From positions 1 through 64,000 of the forward strand of contig CAJUPU010000011.1 in the NCBI GenBank assembly GCA_910588495.1: a stretch of 64,000 nucleotides of DNA, in the 5' to 3' direction. The DNA is from an uncultured Oscillospiraceae bacterium (GTDB lineage Bacteria > Bacillota > Clostridia > Oscillospirales > Oscillospiraceae). The position numbers and the translations under genes were made by a program. The first letter of the stretch is position 1. Every line of letters begins with the position of its first letter. This document shows positions 1 to 8,773 of this stretch, piece by piece. The notes beneath the pieces were generated by a model. The model ran no database searches. It saw only the letters and a list, made by a program, of their open reading frames with translations, and was not told the DNA's origin.

Positions 1-116
1 TCCTCTAAAATCCGCTTCTGGTTCTCTATGCTTACGGATTCCCCGGCTCGCTCATCGTCATGGGAGAGTCTTTCGTATAAGGCGGTGAGTTTGTCTTTCT
101 CTGCCTGCTTCTTCAT
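1..116 (-). CDS. Large serine recombinase, N-terminal fragment cut by window edge
   Basis: The reverse strand from 116 opens with a lysine-rich start and then a segment reading LTALYERLSHDDE followed by SIENQK. This is the characteristic beginning of the resolvase domain of Tn1549/TndX-type large serine recombinases, with the Tyr-Arg-x-Ser (YERLS) containing the expected catalytic serine. Only 38 residues are visible before the window ends. The ribosome site AAAGGAGG lies just upstream of the ATG. The gene is read away from a disrupted virD4 that begins 55 bases away, as expected for a recombinase at the terminus of the element it mobilises. Confidence 0.85.
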   Translation of the reverse strand, partial: MKKQAEKDKLTALYERLSHDDERAGESVSIENQKRILE

Positions 117-180
117 GGTGTGTAACCTCCTTTCTTTGAGGGTGCGCGCTTCCCTATAACCTTATTATACTTATCTGTTC
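1..180 (-). mobile_element. End of a serine-recombinase element inserted in virD4
   Basis: Alignment by eye with the second virD4 in this window shows that virD4 homology on the minus strand stops after the codons for Thr-Asp-Pro, at about position 181. The next bases give a premature stop and then the leader of a serine recombinase gene. I infer that position 180/181 is the attachment junction of an integrated element extending left out of the window. The other end is not visible, so the direct-repeat core cannot be defined. Confidence 0.6.
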
Positions 181-701
181 GGGTCCGTGACAATATAGCT
201 GGCGTTCATCTGCATGAGGTTGGGCTTAATGTGGAAGCGTGTCTTACCAGAGCCGGAACCGCCGATAATGAGCACATTTTTGTTGATATTGTATTTGGGG
301 TTCTTGTTTCTGCCCACCATGACGCGCTCAGTCTGGGTGAGCAAAATGTTTTGGTCAAACTTGGGGTCGATGAAAGGGGCAATATCTTGGGCATTGCCCC
401 AACGGGCTGAACCGTATTCCACACCCCGGCGGTACTTCTTGGCGTTCTGGGCCTTGAAGTACACCGCTATTCGGACGGCCACGGCCCCGATCAGACCCAC
501 GAGCAGGTCCTGGGGATGGAGGCTGGGCAGGGGGTCCCTGGTGATGAGCGGTCCCAGCCCGGACACCATGCCCATAGCCTGCTCCACCACGTCGGCCCCT
601 CCCGCCAGCCGCCAGCCCTCGCCCACCCGGTCAAACAGCCAGAGCAGGAACACATAGGGGAAGTTTTGAAGCAGGAGCTTCTTGATATCCAGTTGCTTCA
701 C
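171..701 (-). pseudogene. virD4: VirD4/TraG coupling protein, truncated by insertion
   Basis: This encodes 176 residues of a type IV coupling protein, the ATPase that links the relaxosome to the mating channel. Two N-terminal membrane segments are followed by the conserved YGSARWG region and the Walker A motif GGSGSGKT. The sequence ends abruptly after IVTDPN, where an intact family member continues for about 400 more residues. GTG at 701 is the likely start and overlaps the pcfB stop as GTGA. Without Walker B and most of the ATPase domain it cannot work, so transfer genes of this left element are inactivated while the insertion is present. The downstream half may lie beyond the inserted element. 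Confidence 0.85.
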
Positions 702-1177
702 CGCTCCATCTCCCCCTTCTCCCGGTTCTTCGCCCGATCCTGGGCCATCTGCTTTGCCACCTCCTTGAAGTGGCTGAGACGGGCCAGCAGGGAGGGCTTC
801 TTAGGGGTGCTGCGGCGCAGGGTCTTGGCGGTGTACTCGCCAAAGGCGGCGTTGAGGGCGTCCGCGTCCCGGCTTTTGAAAAATACCAGGTACTTTCCCT
901 CGGCAGGGTCCTTTTTCAGCGCGAAATCCACGCCATATTTCCGGGCCACCCGCTCAAAGGACTTGATGTTTTTATCGGTGATCTCAATGTTCTGCACCCC
1001 TGCGCCCTGCTTCACGAGCTGCTTCACCGTCTGTTTCCCGTGATGGGCCTGGGGGTGCCGGGACTGCTCCAAATAACGGCGCATGGCCGCTTTCAGCAGG
1101 TCGGCGGTGAGCCTGCCCCCCGTTTTGCCCATGCTGATGACAAACGCCACAGATTTGTCCCGCACTTCGTCCTGCAA
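698..1177 (-). CDS. pcfB: PcfB-family relaxosome accessory protein (DUF3801)
   Basis: This 159-residue protein fits the PcfB family found immediately before virD4 in Gram-positive conjugative elements, where it bridges relaxase and coupling protein. Recognisable parts are the GGRLTADLLKAAM helix, the conserved QTVKQLVKQGAGVQNIEI segment, and the basic C-terminus. TTG at 1177 is the likely start, preceded by AAAGGAGGT at suitable spacing. Its end overlaps virD4 by four bases. The tail reads NREKGEMER, the same basic ending seen in many genes further right. It is quite different in sequence from the second DUF3801 protein at 44402, which suggests two distinct ICE lineages in this window. Confidence 0.82.
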   Translation of the reverse strand: MQDEVRDKSVAFVISMGKTGGRLTADLLKAAMRRYLEQSRHPQAHHGKQTVKQLVKQGAGVQNIEITDKNIKSFERVARKYGVDFALKKDPAEGKYLVFFKSRDADALNAAFGEYTAKTLRRSTPKKPSLLARLSHFKEVAKQMAQDRAKNREKGEMER

Positions 1178-1198
1178 AGGGTGGACCTCCTTTCACGG

Positions 1199-1229
1199 GC
1201 CGAGCCGCCCAGAGTACGGGCGGCTCGGC
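1199..1229 (-). other. GC-rich hairpin between adhesin fragment and pcfB
   Basis: A perfect 12-base inverted repeat (GCCGAGCCGCCC and its complement) encloses a 7-base loop in the 65 bases between the adhesin stop and pcfB. It has no T-run on either side, so it is more likely an RNA-processing or attenuation element that lowers readthrough from the adhesin cassette into pcfB than a canonical terminator. Confidence 0.6.
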
Positions 1230-1242
1230 GCAAAGATCGATG

Positions 1243-4200
1243 TTAATACCCGGTCTTGGGCAGGGACGGCACGATGGGCTTGCCGTACACGGAAGTTACC
1301 CACCGGGACACGGCCTGGACCCAGATCCCGCTATGGACGCCGCCTACGTCGGCAACGTTCACAAAGGACGTGGACGCGATGCTCTTGACGGCGGTACAAT
1401 ACAGCATGGGCTTTTCCACCTGGACGAAACCTCCGGGGGCCTGACCGAACACGAACATCACCTCGGTGACGCGCTCGTTGGAGGCCAGCCCCAGGGCGGT
1501 GGCGGACGCCGCCAGGGTGTAGTTCTTGCTGGTGGACAGGCTATCCGCCAGCGTCCGGGGTTCGCCGCCGTTGACGCGGTAGGTGATCTTATAGCGGCCC
1601 TCGAAGTTGTAGGTGCCCGTCACCACCTTGTCCAGCCGCACCTCGGCGGGCAGGGTGTCCCGCCAGTAGAAGGACGTGAGCATGACATTAGAGTTGTTGC
1701 CGATGTCGGAGAACACATAGCGCACGGGCTGGCCCGCCATGATCTGCTTGGGCCCGGTCTTGGTGATGGACACGCCGGTGGACAGGGCCTTGTTGGTCAC
1801 TTCAAAGCGGACGATCTCACCCGCGTGTTCCAGATAGGCCGTCAGCTCCTGATCGCTTACGCCGTAATTGGCCGGGGCTTTTACCTCTTTGATGGTGTAG
1901 CGCGAAAGCGGCAAGGGCTTGGAGGCAGCCACGCCCCGGCTGTCGGAGCGAATGGTGTCCACCAGATTCCCGGCCTTGTCCCGGATCTCGAACACCGCGC
2001 CCTCCAGCAACGTCCCGGCGGGCAGTCCGTTGGTGGGATTATAGTCGGCGGATCTCTTCGTGATCTGGATCTGGGCGGTGATGGGGGTGTTCTTCCACTC
2101 GATCAGCGTGGTCTCGCCCGCCTTGACGTACACCGTTTTCATCTGCGTGTCGGGGATGTACCCCTCATTCTCCAGCTCCCGCAGATAATAGCGTCCGCCG
2201 TCCGTCAGGCCCTCGATGTAGACATAGCCGGAATTGTCGCTGGTGTACTGCCCAATGGGGGTGTTGGTGCTGTCGTACAGCAGGAAGGTGACGCCGTAGA
2301 TTCCCTTGCCGGTGACGCTGTCGGTCTTATGGATCAAAATGCCGCTGAAAGGCTTGTTTTTCACCGTCAGCGTGGTGGTCTTGCCATCCTGTACCGTAAA
2401 ATCATGATGGGTGGCGTCCAGCTTGAAGCCCTGCGCGGCCTCGGTCTCAACGGCGTAGTAGCTGCCAGCGTCCAGATCGACGTGGACGCGGCCATCCTCG
2501 CCGGTGGTGACGGTCTCCGCCAAAGCGCCGTCCATCTTCCTGATCTCGAAGGTGGTGCCGGGGATGCGCTGGGTGCTGTCACTGGCGGACACCTTGATCA
2601 GCTCCAGTCCGCCCCCGGCCTTGTTGAAGAAGGTCAGCGTCTGGGCGGTGCCGCTCTTGATGAGGATGGACTGCGGCGTTGTGTCCAGCACGTACCCGGC
2701 CACCGTCTTGGTCTCCTTGGCGGTGATGGTGGTGCCGGGGACCAGATCGGTGAGGACGATGCGGCCGTTGCGGTCCGTGATATACTCGCCGTTGTTCGGC
2801 CCCACCACCTGACCGCTGGAATCGGTGACGAGGAAGGTCACGCCCTGGATCGGATCGGTGGTGCCGTCCACATACTTCTGGATGGTCAGCGTCTGCTTGG
2901 GAGCGTTGTAAAACGTAAGGATCTGCGTGTCCTGGGGATCGACCTTCACCGTCTGCGTCTGGGTGGCCGGGTCGATGGTATAGCCCTCAATGGTGCGGGT
3001 CTCCTTCGCCACGATGGTCCCGGTGACGCCGGAGATGTGGATCTCCCCGTGGGCGTCGGTGGTATAGAGGCCGTTGGAGGACAGATGCCCGTTGGCATTG
3101 TCCACATAGCCGCCCCCGGCATAGGTCAGCTCAAACTCCACCCCGGCCAGAGGCTTGCCGGTGGCCTCGTCCAGTTTACGGATGATGAGTTCACCAGCCC
3201 GCTTGTTCCAGAAGGTGAGTTGCTGCACCTCGCCGCCCACGATTTTGATGTCCTGGGGGGTGCCGTCCAAAACGTAGCCCTCCACAGTCTTGACCTCGCG
3301 GGCGATGACGGTGGTGCCGGGTTCGATGCCCTCCAGGATGATCTCGCCGGATCTATCCGTATAGTACAGGCCATCGTCCGGGCCAACAGCCGCCCCAGCA
3401 CCGTCCACCACCTTGAAGCAGACGCCGGAGAGCGGTTCATTCTCGGTGCCCTCAATGAACTTCCTGATGATAAGGGGGGTGCCCGGTTCGTTGTCAAAGA
3501 TCAGGCTGTTGGCCACCCCGGAGCGGACCACGATATTTTTCGGGGTCTCATCCAAAATGTAGCCCGTGGGGGCCCGTTTCTCAGACACCACGATGGTGGA
3601 ATTGGGGGCCAGCCCGGTGACGGTCACGGTGCCGTCGGTGCCAGTGGTGTAGAGGCCGTTGCTGGGGCCGATCACATGGCCGGAGCTGTCCTTCACCAAA
3701 AATTCCGCACCCTTCAACGGCTTCTTGGTCACGGCGTCCCGCTTGAGGATGGTGAGGGTGCAGAGGGGATCGTCATAGAACCGAACCGTCTGTGTGTCCC
3801 CGGCGTTCACCACCACCGTCTGCGGAGCGGGGTCCTTGCGGTAGTTGTCCGGCGCTTTTTCCTCGGATACGATGTAGGTGCCGGGGAGCAGCTTGGACAG
3901 CACGATCTGCCCGTTCTGATCGGTGGTGTAGAGGCCGTTGGAGGAAGTCAGCCCCTCGTTATCCGGCACCAGTTCGCCGCTGGCGGTCACGATCTTGAAC
4001 TGAGCGCCAGCCAGGGGCTGTTTGGTCACTTTATCGTATTTCTCAACGATAAGTCCCCCCTTGCGGGTGTTCTTGATCACCACCGTCTGGGTATCGCCGC
4101 CCTGGCCGATCACCACATTGGTGGAGGGGGTGTCGATCACGTACCCGCCGTCCGGCGCTTTGATCTCAGAAATGACATAGGCCCCGGGCGCGAGATTGCT

Positions 4201-4923
4201 GATCCTGATTTCGCCCTGGCTGTCGGTGGTGAAAATGCCGTTGGAGGTGAGGGAGGACGTGCCGATCACGCCGTCCAAACCGACCTCGCAGCCAGCCGCC
4301 GTGGTGATCCTGAACTCAGCGCCGGGCAGGACATCATTGGTCTGGCTGTCTCGCTTCTGAATGATCAGTTTTCCTTTGGGCTGATTTTTGAAGGTGAGGA
4401 CGCTGGTGCGGCCCTCCTTGATCTGGATGGTCTGCGATTGGGTGTCGATGATGAATCCCGGGGGAGCGGTCACTTCGGAGACGATCACGCTCTTGCCCGG
4501 TTTCAGCCCGGAGATGCGGATCTCGCCATTTTCATCGGTCCTGAACATGCCGTTGGAATCGCCGATCACGCCTCCGTCCGCGTAAGTGATCTTGAACTCC
4601 GCGTTTTGCAGGGTGATGCTGGGATTTGTGGCGCAGACCTTCCTCACAAGAAGGAGGCCGTCCGGCATATTGTCGAAGCGAACGGTGATGACGCTCTGCT
4701 CCCCGTTGTCCGCCAGGAACACCGTCTCGGAGGAATCGATGATGGAGTAGCCGTCCGCCGGGTCCACTTCCTCCACGATGTACGATCCCGGCTCCAGCCC
4801 GGTCCACATGGCGATGCCGTTCTTGCCCGTCACCTTCTGCCCAATGACGGTGCCGCCCGTGCCGCTGGTGCCCGCCAGATAGCGGAGCTGGAAGGTGCAT
4901 CCGGCCAGGGCCTCGCCGGTCAC
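1243..4923 (-). CDS. CnaB-repeat (SpaA-type) adhesin, 5'-truncated copy
   Basis: The frame encodes 1226 residues made of 11 prealbumin-like CnaB modules. Each opens with a beta strand such as LIIQKRD, then a Pro-Leu-x-Gly-x-x-Phe turn, and ends with an ETxAPxGY-like segment. A C-terminal domain follows and ends in LPKTGY, directly followed by the stop. There is no signal peptide or N-terminal domain. Homology to the complete adhesin at 10542-17237 starts abruptly at 4971, and the first usable start is GTG at 4923 with no good ribosome site. Codon third positions differ widely from the complete copy while the protein is conserved in modules 1-3, 9-11 and the C-terminal domain. It therefore looks selected as protein rather than decaying. 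It is probably silent in this orientation; it may be a switchable 3' cassette or the remnant of another ICE. Confidence 0.85.
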   Translation of the reverse strand: MTGEALAGCTFQLRYLAGTSGTGGTVIGQKVTGKNGIAMWTGLEPGSYIVEEVDPADGYSIIDSSETVFLADNGEQSVITVRFDNMPDGLLLVRKVCATNPSITLQNAEFKITYADGGVIGDSNGMFRTDENGEIRISGLKPGKSVIVSEVTAPPGFIIDTQSQTIQIKEGRTSVLTFKNQPKGKLIIQKRDSQTNDVLPGAEFRITTAAGCEVGLDGVIGTSSLTSNGIFTTDSQGEIRISNLAPGAYVISEIKAPDGGYVIDTPSTNVVIGQGGDTQTVVIKNTRKGGLIVEKYDKVTKQPLAGAQFKIVTASGELVPDNEGLTSSNGLYTTDQNGQIVLSKLLPGTYIVSEEKAPDNYRKDPAPQTVVVNAGDTQTVRFYDDPLCTLTILKRDAVTKKPLKGAEFLVKDSSGHVIGPSNGLYTTGTDGTVTVTGLAPNSTIVVSEKRAPTGYILDETPKNIVVRSGVANSLIFDNEPGTPLIIRKFIEGTENEPLSGVCFKVVDGAGAAVGPDDGLYYTDRSGEIILEGIEPGTTVIAREVKTVEGYVLDGTPQDIKIVGGEVQQLTFWNKRAGELIIRKLDEATGKPLAGVEFELTYAGGGYVDNANGHLSSNGLYTTDAHGEIHISGVTGTIVAKETRTIEGYTIDPATQTQTVKVDPQDTQILTFYNAPKQTLTIQKYVDGTTDPIQGVTFLVTDSSGQVVGPNNGEYITDRNGRIVLTDLVPGTTITAKETKTVAGYVLDTTPQSILIKSGTAQTLTFFNKAGGGLELIKVSASDSTQRIPGTTFEIRKMDGALAETVTTGEDGRVHVDLDAGSYYAVETEAAQGFKLDATHHDFTVQDGKTTTLTVKNKPFSGILIHKTDSVTGKGIYGVTFLLYDSTNTPIGQYTSDNSGYVYIEGLTDGGRYYLRELENEGYIPDTQMKTVYVKAGETTLIEWKNTPITAQIQITKRSADYNPTNGLPAGTLLEGAVFEIRDKAGNLVDTIRSDSRGVAASKPLPLSRYTIKEVKAPANYGVSDQELTAYLEHAGEIVRFEVTNKALSTGVSITKTGPKQIMAGQPVRYVFSDIGNNSNVMLTSFYWRDTLPAEVRLDKVVTGTYNFEGRYKITYRVNGGEPRTLADSLSTSKNYTLAASATALGLASNERVTEVMFVFGQAPGGFVQVEKPMLYCTAVKSIASTSFVNVADVGGVHSGIWVQAVSRWVTSVYGKPIVPSLPKTGY

Positions 4924-4971
4924 AGAATCATACTTCTCGACAATGATACAATTTTTCGGAGTATTCTCGAA
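4921..4971 (-). repeat. Left copy of inverted adhesin boundary segment
   Basis: These 51 bases code for FENTPKNCIIVEKYDSV and match 13128-13178 in opposite orientation, with seven differences, all at third codon positions. The segment is AT-rich (AATACTCC, AAAAATTGTAT) in both copies although it lies in GC-rich genes. All similarity between the two adhesin genes begins here; sequence to the right is unrelated. Confidence 0.7.
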
Positions 4972-4998
4972 TCTTGTGTAGATAAACAGGATGCAAGC

Positions 4999-5028
4999 AA
5001 AAAATCCGCACTTTTGTGCGGATTTTTT
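4999..5028. terminator. Bidirectional rho-independent terminator
   Basis: AAAAAATCCGCAC and its exact complement are separated by a TTTT loop. This gives a GC stem flanked by A- and T-runs that works on both strands. It lies 28 bases outside the truncated adhesin and would block transcription entering the silent cassette from the right. Confidence 0.85.
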
Positions 5029-5184
5029 CGCCTGCTCACTCGCTTTTTAATCGTATTGAGAAGAAAATGAAGTTGTTTTGAAAATTAGGGGGCGTGATTT
5101 CAAAATTACGAAAAAAGATGCAAGTAACGGCGACATACTGAGGGGGACCTGGGTCCTTGGAATACAATAGAGGGGAGGGAAAAA

Positions 5185-5397
5185 TTGAAACGCTTTTATA
5201 TCTTTAAGGACGGAGTGCAGTTAGGGAGCACTGTTACCAGAGAAAGCGCAATCGCCCTGATACGCAGTCACCAAGAATTTGAAACACACCCCTTTTTGCG
5301 ATCTGAGTTCAGCATGATAGAGGGGGAGGAAGAATTCATCCGCTACCCGTCTCTTCAAAAGAAACCGGCCAAACGGGACAAGGGAAGGGAGCGGTAG
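5185..5397 (+). CDS. Small unknown protein with basic ER tail
   Basis: A 70-residue protein starts at TTG with AGGGGAGG six bases upstream. It is soluble and mixed in charge, and I do not recognise a family. The end is lysine/arginine-rich (KKPAKRDKGRER), the same style of C-terminus found in about twenty accessory genes far to the right, although nothing overlaps it here. Its location between the terminator at 4999 and the next small gene suggests an independently transcribed leader gene of the ICE. Confidence 0.6.
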   Translation: MKRFYIFKDGVQLGSTVTRESAIALIRSHQEFETHPFLRSEFSMIEGEEEFIRYPSLQKKPAKRDKGRER

Positions 5398-5526
5398 AAC
5401 CCGCTCCCCCGCTGTTCTCATTGGTGGTTTTGCTTCATCTGTCCGTCCTTCCTTGGTGGTGTTGGTAATAGCTTTCGCCATGCCTTTTGGGTATACTAGC
5501 TTCACCAACAGGAAAGGAGCAGCGAC

Positions 5527-5796
5527 ATGAGCGACAGCAAGAATGAACGTAATGTGGGCAGCGGGACCACGGGTCAGGAAAATATACGCCAGGCGATCCT
5601 CGATTTTATAACTTTTGAGGACGAGACCTCGCAAGTATGGCCCTGGGCCATGACCGCAGAGGAAATTCTTCAAAATGAAGAAATCTTGCAAAAGATAGCG
5701 GTGACCGTGCGGTCTGACATCTCAGGCAAATGTGATACGGACGAGCTGTACGATACAATCAGCGAGATCGTCGGCGTCAACCCGACGCTTCATTGA
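5527..5796 (+). CDS. Small acidic protein of unknown function
   Basis: This 89-residue acidic protein begins at an ATG with AGGAAAGGAG upstream. No family is recognised and there are no membrane segments. A TATACT hexamer at 5492-5497, about 30 bases before the start, is a plausible -10 element. It is followed after 15 bases by a ribbon-helix-helix-like gene, so the two may form a small operon of early ICE functions. Confidence 0.6.
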   Translation: MSDSKNERNVGSGTTGQENIRQAILDFITFEDETSQVWPWAMTAEEILQNEEILQKIAVTVRSDISGKCDTDELYDTISEIVGVNPTLH

Positions 5797-5811
5797 GAGG
5801 AGGACAATGCC

Positions 5812-6240
5812 ATGCCAGCTACGATCAATTTATGCGCAAAAATACCAGTCGACCTGCACCAGCGCGTCTGCGAGGGAAAAGAGCAGACGGGCCAGACCAC
5901 CAGCCAGTACATCACGGACCTGCTGACCGAATACTTTAAACTGAAAGAAAATGGGGGTAATGAAATCATGACGAACGGAAAAACCAGGACGATGGCCTTC
6001 CAGATTGGAGAAGATTTTTTTCAGCGGATCAAGGTCCACCTGGACCGGGAGAGCGCCCGGCTGGGCCGCAAGCTCACCCAGCGGGAGTTCGTGCTGGGGC
6101 TCATCGAGCAGGCGCTGGCGGAGGCCGAAGCCCAGGCTGACGCCGGGGACGAGGCCGACACCGCCCCTGTCAGCCCCGGTGAGGCCCCGGAGGAGCCGAA
6201 CGAGGAGGAGGACCAGACGGAGGACACGGACCAGCGTTGA
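5812..6240 (+). CDS. Probable ribbon-helix-helix DNA-binding protein
   Basis: The 142-residue protein appears to contain two short RHH-like units. The first (about residues 5-45) has the pattern KIPVDLHQRV...TSQYITDLLTEYF. The second (about 58-105) has MAFQIGEDFFQRIKVHLDRE...TQREFVLGLIEQAL. The remaining C-terminus is a strongly acidic proline-rich tail. Such proteins act as small repressors or centromere/relaxosome accessory factors in mobile elements. This is inferred from pattern only. A strong terminator follows directly. Confidence 0.6.
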   Translation: MPATINLCAKIPVDLHQRVCEGKEQTGQTTSQYITDLLTEYFKLKENGGNEIMTNGKTRTMAFQIGEDFFQRIKVHLDRESARLGRKLTQREFVLGLIEQALAEAEAQADAGDEADTAPVSPGEAPEEPNEEEDQTEDTDQR

Positions 6241-6274
6241 GCCCCCCCAGGGCCCCGCATGGCCCACAAAAGCG

Positions 6275-6321
6275 ACGGCCTCGGAGTCTGCCCGAGTTGG
6301 GCTGCCTCCGAGGCCGTTTTT
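6275..6321 (+). terminator. Rho-independent terminator
   Basis: A perfect 12-bp stem (ACGGCCTCGGAG and complement) with a 19-base loop is followed by TTTTT. It lies 34 bases after the RHH-like gene and just beyond the stop of the converging zinc-ribbon gene. Confidence 0.85.
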
Positions 6322-6326
6322 CGTGT

Positions 6327-6506
6327 TCAGCCGGCCATGGCGGGCGCGGCGTCCTGCCACACGTCCTCCCGTTTCCGGGCCTGGAAGGCCCGGCTCTCAT
6401 CCAGGGTGGCCGTGCGGATGTGGCCCAGTTTCCCGCAGTCCGGGCACTGGACGGGCTTGGCCGCCGCCTCCAGCTCAAAGTGGCAGTGATCGCATACGAA
6501 TACCAT
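6327..6506 (-). CDS. Small zinc-ribbon protein
   Basis: From ATG 6506, preceded by GGGGAG ten bases away, 59 residues are encoded. Two CxxC knuckles (CDHC and CPDCGK) form a rubredoxin-like zinc ribbon, followed by an Ala/Arg-rich helix. An upstream in-frame ATG at 6551 would add 15 residues but lacks a good ribosome site. Proteins of this kind in ICEs have no settled function; nucleic-acid binding is possible. It converges on the RHH-like gene. Confidence 0.6.
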   Translation of the reverse strand: MVFVCDHCHFELEAAAKPVQCPDCGKLGHIRTATLDESRAFQARKREDVWQDAAPAMAG

Positions 6507-6742
6507 GTTTTCCACGCTCCCCGTGCAGTTCAATATCGGAGGCACAGCCACCGGCTGTGCCCCGCTTGTCTAGAAACAGTATACCACCCAGGCTCTGTAG
6601 TATCAACCCATAGTGGTGCATTCTGCATTATCCACAAAATAGAGTATACATAACAACCGATTCCCAGCCCTTCCCAGCGGGAAGCAAGCCCCGCAAGGGC
6701 TTTGCCGGACCGTCAAAACAACGAAAGGGAAACTACTGAACA

Positions 6743-6789
6743 GGCCGGGAGGGCGCCCCCAATTGTGAGGCGCCCTCCCGGCCGGTTTT
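6743..6789 (+). terminator. Long GC hairpin with T-run before primase gene
   Basis: A perfect 15-bp stem (GGCCGGGAGGGCGCC and complement) around an 11-base loop is followed by GGTTTT. It sits in the 310-base gap between the zinc-ribbon start and the primase-like gene. The rest of that gap holds AT-rich sequence (around 6590-6655) that may contain promoters, but no gene. Confidence 0.7.
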
Positions 6790-6816
6790 GCGTTTCAGCC
6801 GAAGGAGGTGAACACC

Positions 6817-7761
6817 ATGAGACAGCGGACAGACCAGGAGAACTTCTGGAAGTTCACGGACGAGGAGATGGATACGGTCAAAAATACGGACCTGCCGGAC
6901 CTGCTGGAACACCTGGGTTACCATCTGAAGCGGACTGGGCGGTACTACACCACCACAGAGATGGACAGCCTGATGATCAAGGACCGCCGTACCTGGAAGC
7001 GGTACTCCAGCGGCAAGGGCGGCGACGCCATCACCTTCCTCCAGGAATTTGAGGGGAAGGGTTTCCGGGAGGCGGTGGACTACCTGCTGGAGTTCAATGG
7101 GCGGGCCCGGGCCCCCGACGAGGACAGGCGGTCCAGGGCTCCCCCCGAGGCGGAAAAGCGGCCTGAGTTCGTCTTGCCCCCGGCCAACGGGGACAACCGA
7201 CGTGTCTTTGGTTACCTGCGCAAGCGGGGCATCGCCCCCCAGGTGATCCGGATGTTCCTCAACACCGGCCTGCTCTATGAGGACGAGAAGTACCACAACT
7301 GCGTGTTCGTGGGCCGGGACGGCGAGGGCGTCCCCCGGTTCGCCAGCAAGCGTGGCACCTATGACAAGGACGGCGCCAGCTTCAAGCGGGACGTGCTGGG
7401 CAGCGACAAAAGCGTGGCCTTCCCCATCCCCTGCGACCCCGCCATCCCCTGGGTGGTGGTGTTCGAGGCCCCCATCGACCTGATGAGCTTCTGTACCCTC
7501 CACCGTGAGGCCATGTCCAACGCCATCGCCCTGTGCGGGCTCTACGAGGGCGGGCTGGACCGCTACCTGAAGGACCACCCCCACCTGAACCATGTGGTGC
7601 TGTGTCTGGACAACGACGGCCCAGGCCAGGAGGTGGCGAAAAGGCTCCGGGCAGAGTACGAGGGCCGAGGGCTGAAGGTGTCCGCCCGGGTCCCACCCAG
7701 GGGCAAAGACTGGAACGAGTATCTTCAAAACCGTGGCCCGCCCCGGGAAAGGGGGCGGTAG
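6817..7761 (+). CDS. DUF3991/Toprim domain protein (primase-like)
   Basis: The protein of 314 residues has an N-terminal DUF3991-like region. It includes YSSGKGGDAITFLQ, resembling the zinc-ribbon/primase N-domain segment KGGDAIDFL found in ICE and plasmid primase-like proteins. A Toprim fold follows in the C-terminal half (VVVFEAPIDLMSFCTL, then LCLDNDGPGQEVAKRL), with the acidic DxD-like residues expected to bind magnesium. ATG 6817 is chosen because AGGAGG lies eight bases upstream; a GTG three codons earlier overlaps that site. The role is probably priming or processing of single-stranded DNA after transfer. Confidence 0.85.
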   Translation: MRQRTDQENFWKFTDEEMDTVKNTDLPDLLEHLGYHLKRTGRYYTTTEMDSLMIKDRRTWKRYSSGKGGDAITFLQEFEGKGFREAVDYLLEFNGRARAPDEDRRSRAPPEAEKRPEFVLPPANGDNRRVFGYLRKRGIAPQVIRMFLNTGLLYEDEKYHNCVFVGRDGEGVPRFASKRGTYDKDGASFKRDVLGSDKSVAFPIPCDPAIPWVVVFEAPIDLMSFCTLHREAMSNAIALCGLYEGGLDRYLKDHPHLNHVVLCLDNDGPGQEVAKRLRAEYEGRGLKVSARVPPRGKDWNEYLQNRGPPRERGR

Positions 7762-7812
7762 TGTGACATAACTTTTACGGAATAAATCTAAATGGAAAAG
7801 AGGAAAAATCAG

Positions 7813-8769
7813 ATGAAACGTATCTTCACCGCAATGTGCGCCCTGGCCCTGCTGTTGGCCGGGTGTACCCCCGCCCTGGCCACCGACGCTCCCAAACTGT
7901 CCGCCCCGCCCTCCCAGGAGCCGGAGCGGAGCTGCTACTACCCCGTCAAGGTGGAGGAGTACACCTACGGCCCGCTGGACGAGCTGCGCATCGACAAGGT
8001 GTACCAGCTCTCCCTGGGCGACGACCCCAGCGGCATCCCCACCGAGGACTTCACCCGCAATGGGCGGCTGTATTACCTGCTGGACATGGTCCGCAAGGAC
8101 GAGGTGGGCGTGGACACCCAGACCCACACGGAAACTGTCACTCTGGCCAGCGACACGGACAAGATGGACGCCATCCTCCAGCGGCTGGAAGGCGAGATGG
8201 AGTTCACCACGGAGGACGGCTACACCGGCGTCCTGCGGCTGGACCACACCAGCGTCCAGGTCACCACCGACGGCTACGCCAGCAAGACCACCTCCCTGTC
8301 TGCCACCCGCACCTACCCGAATCTGTCCGAAGCGGATGTGTCGCTGATCCCCAAGTCCATCAATGACAAGGGCCGGACCCTGACCCTGGCGGACGTGCAG
8401 TGGTCCAGCGCCGAGAGTACGGACGGAGAGGGTGCCGTGGTGATCCATTACACCGCCACCGCCAGCTATTCCGGCAGCGCCACCAGCCGGTACGCCACCG
8501 GGTACACGGTCACCGCCAACTACACCGGCGAGGTGTCCAAGACGGACTGCCAGGTGGTGACCTACACCGCCACCTTCGGCAGCGTGGAGGACCCGGAGGC
8601 GTCCAAAAAGCCCGCGGCGGACGATCCCACCGCCTCCGCCGCCCCCGGCGAGTCCTCCGCACCCTTCAACTGGGCGGAGATCAAGACCCCGCTGATGATC
8701 GGCGGGCTGGTGCTCGTCCTGGCCATCGGCGGAGCCTTCGCCCTGAAAAAATTTCGAGAGAGAAGGTAA
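7813..8769 (+). CDS. Surface lipoprotein with C-terminal membrane anchor
   Basis: From ATG 7813 (AAGAGG upstream), about 318 residues begin with a lipoprotein signal ending in LLLAGC. They continue as a beta-rich extracellular region with Tyr/Thr-rich strands, then a Pro/Ala/Ser linker. A transmembrane helix near the end (LMIGGLVLVLAIGGAFAL) is followed by a basic tail. Lipidation and a C-terminal anchor together are unusual. The stop is four bases before the sortase gene, so the two are co-translated. It is probably an envelope component of the conjugative surface module, similar in layout to small surface proteins of clostridial ICEs. Confidence 0.7.
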   Translation: MKRIFTAMCALALLLAGCTPALATDAPKLSAPPSQEPERSCYYPVKVEEYTYGPLDELRIDKVYQLSLGDDPSGIPTEDFTRNGRLYYLLDMVRKDEVGVDTQTHTETVTLASDTDKMDAILQRLEGEMEFTTEDGYTGVLRLDHTSVQVTTDGYASKTTSLSATRTYPNLSEADVSLIPKSINDKGRTLTLADVQWSSAESTDGEGAVVIHYTATASYSGSATSRYATGYTVTANYTGEVSKTDCQVVTYTATFGSVEDPEASKKPAADDPTASAAPGESSAPFNWAEIKTPLMIGGLVLVLAIGGAFALKKFRERR

Positions 8770-8773
8770 GCCT

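Noticed and set aside
1240..5070. 1276-codon open frame on the plus strand
   Set aside because: It is the antisense of the CnaB fragment; high GC at third positions removes stops. It lacks a start signal and known domains.
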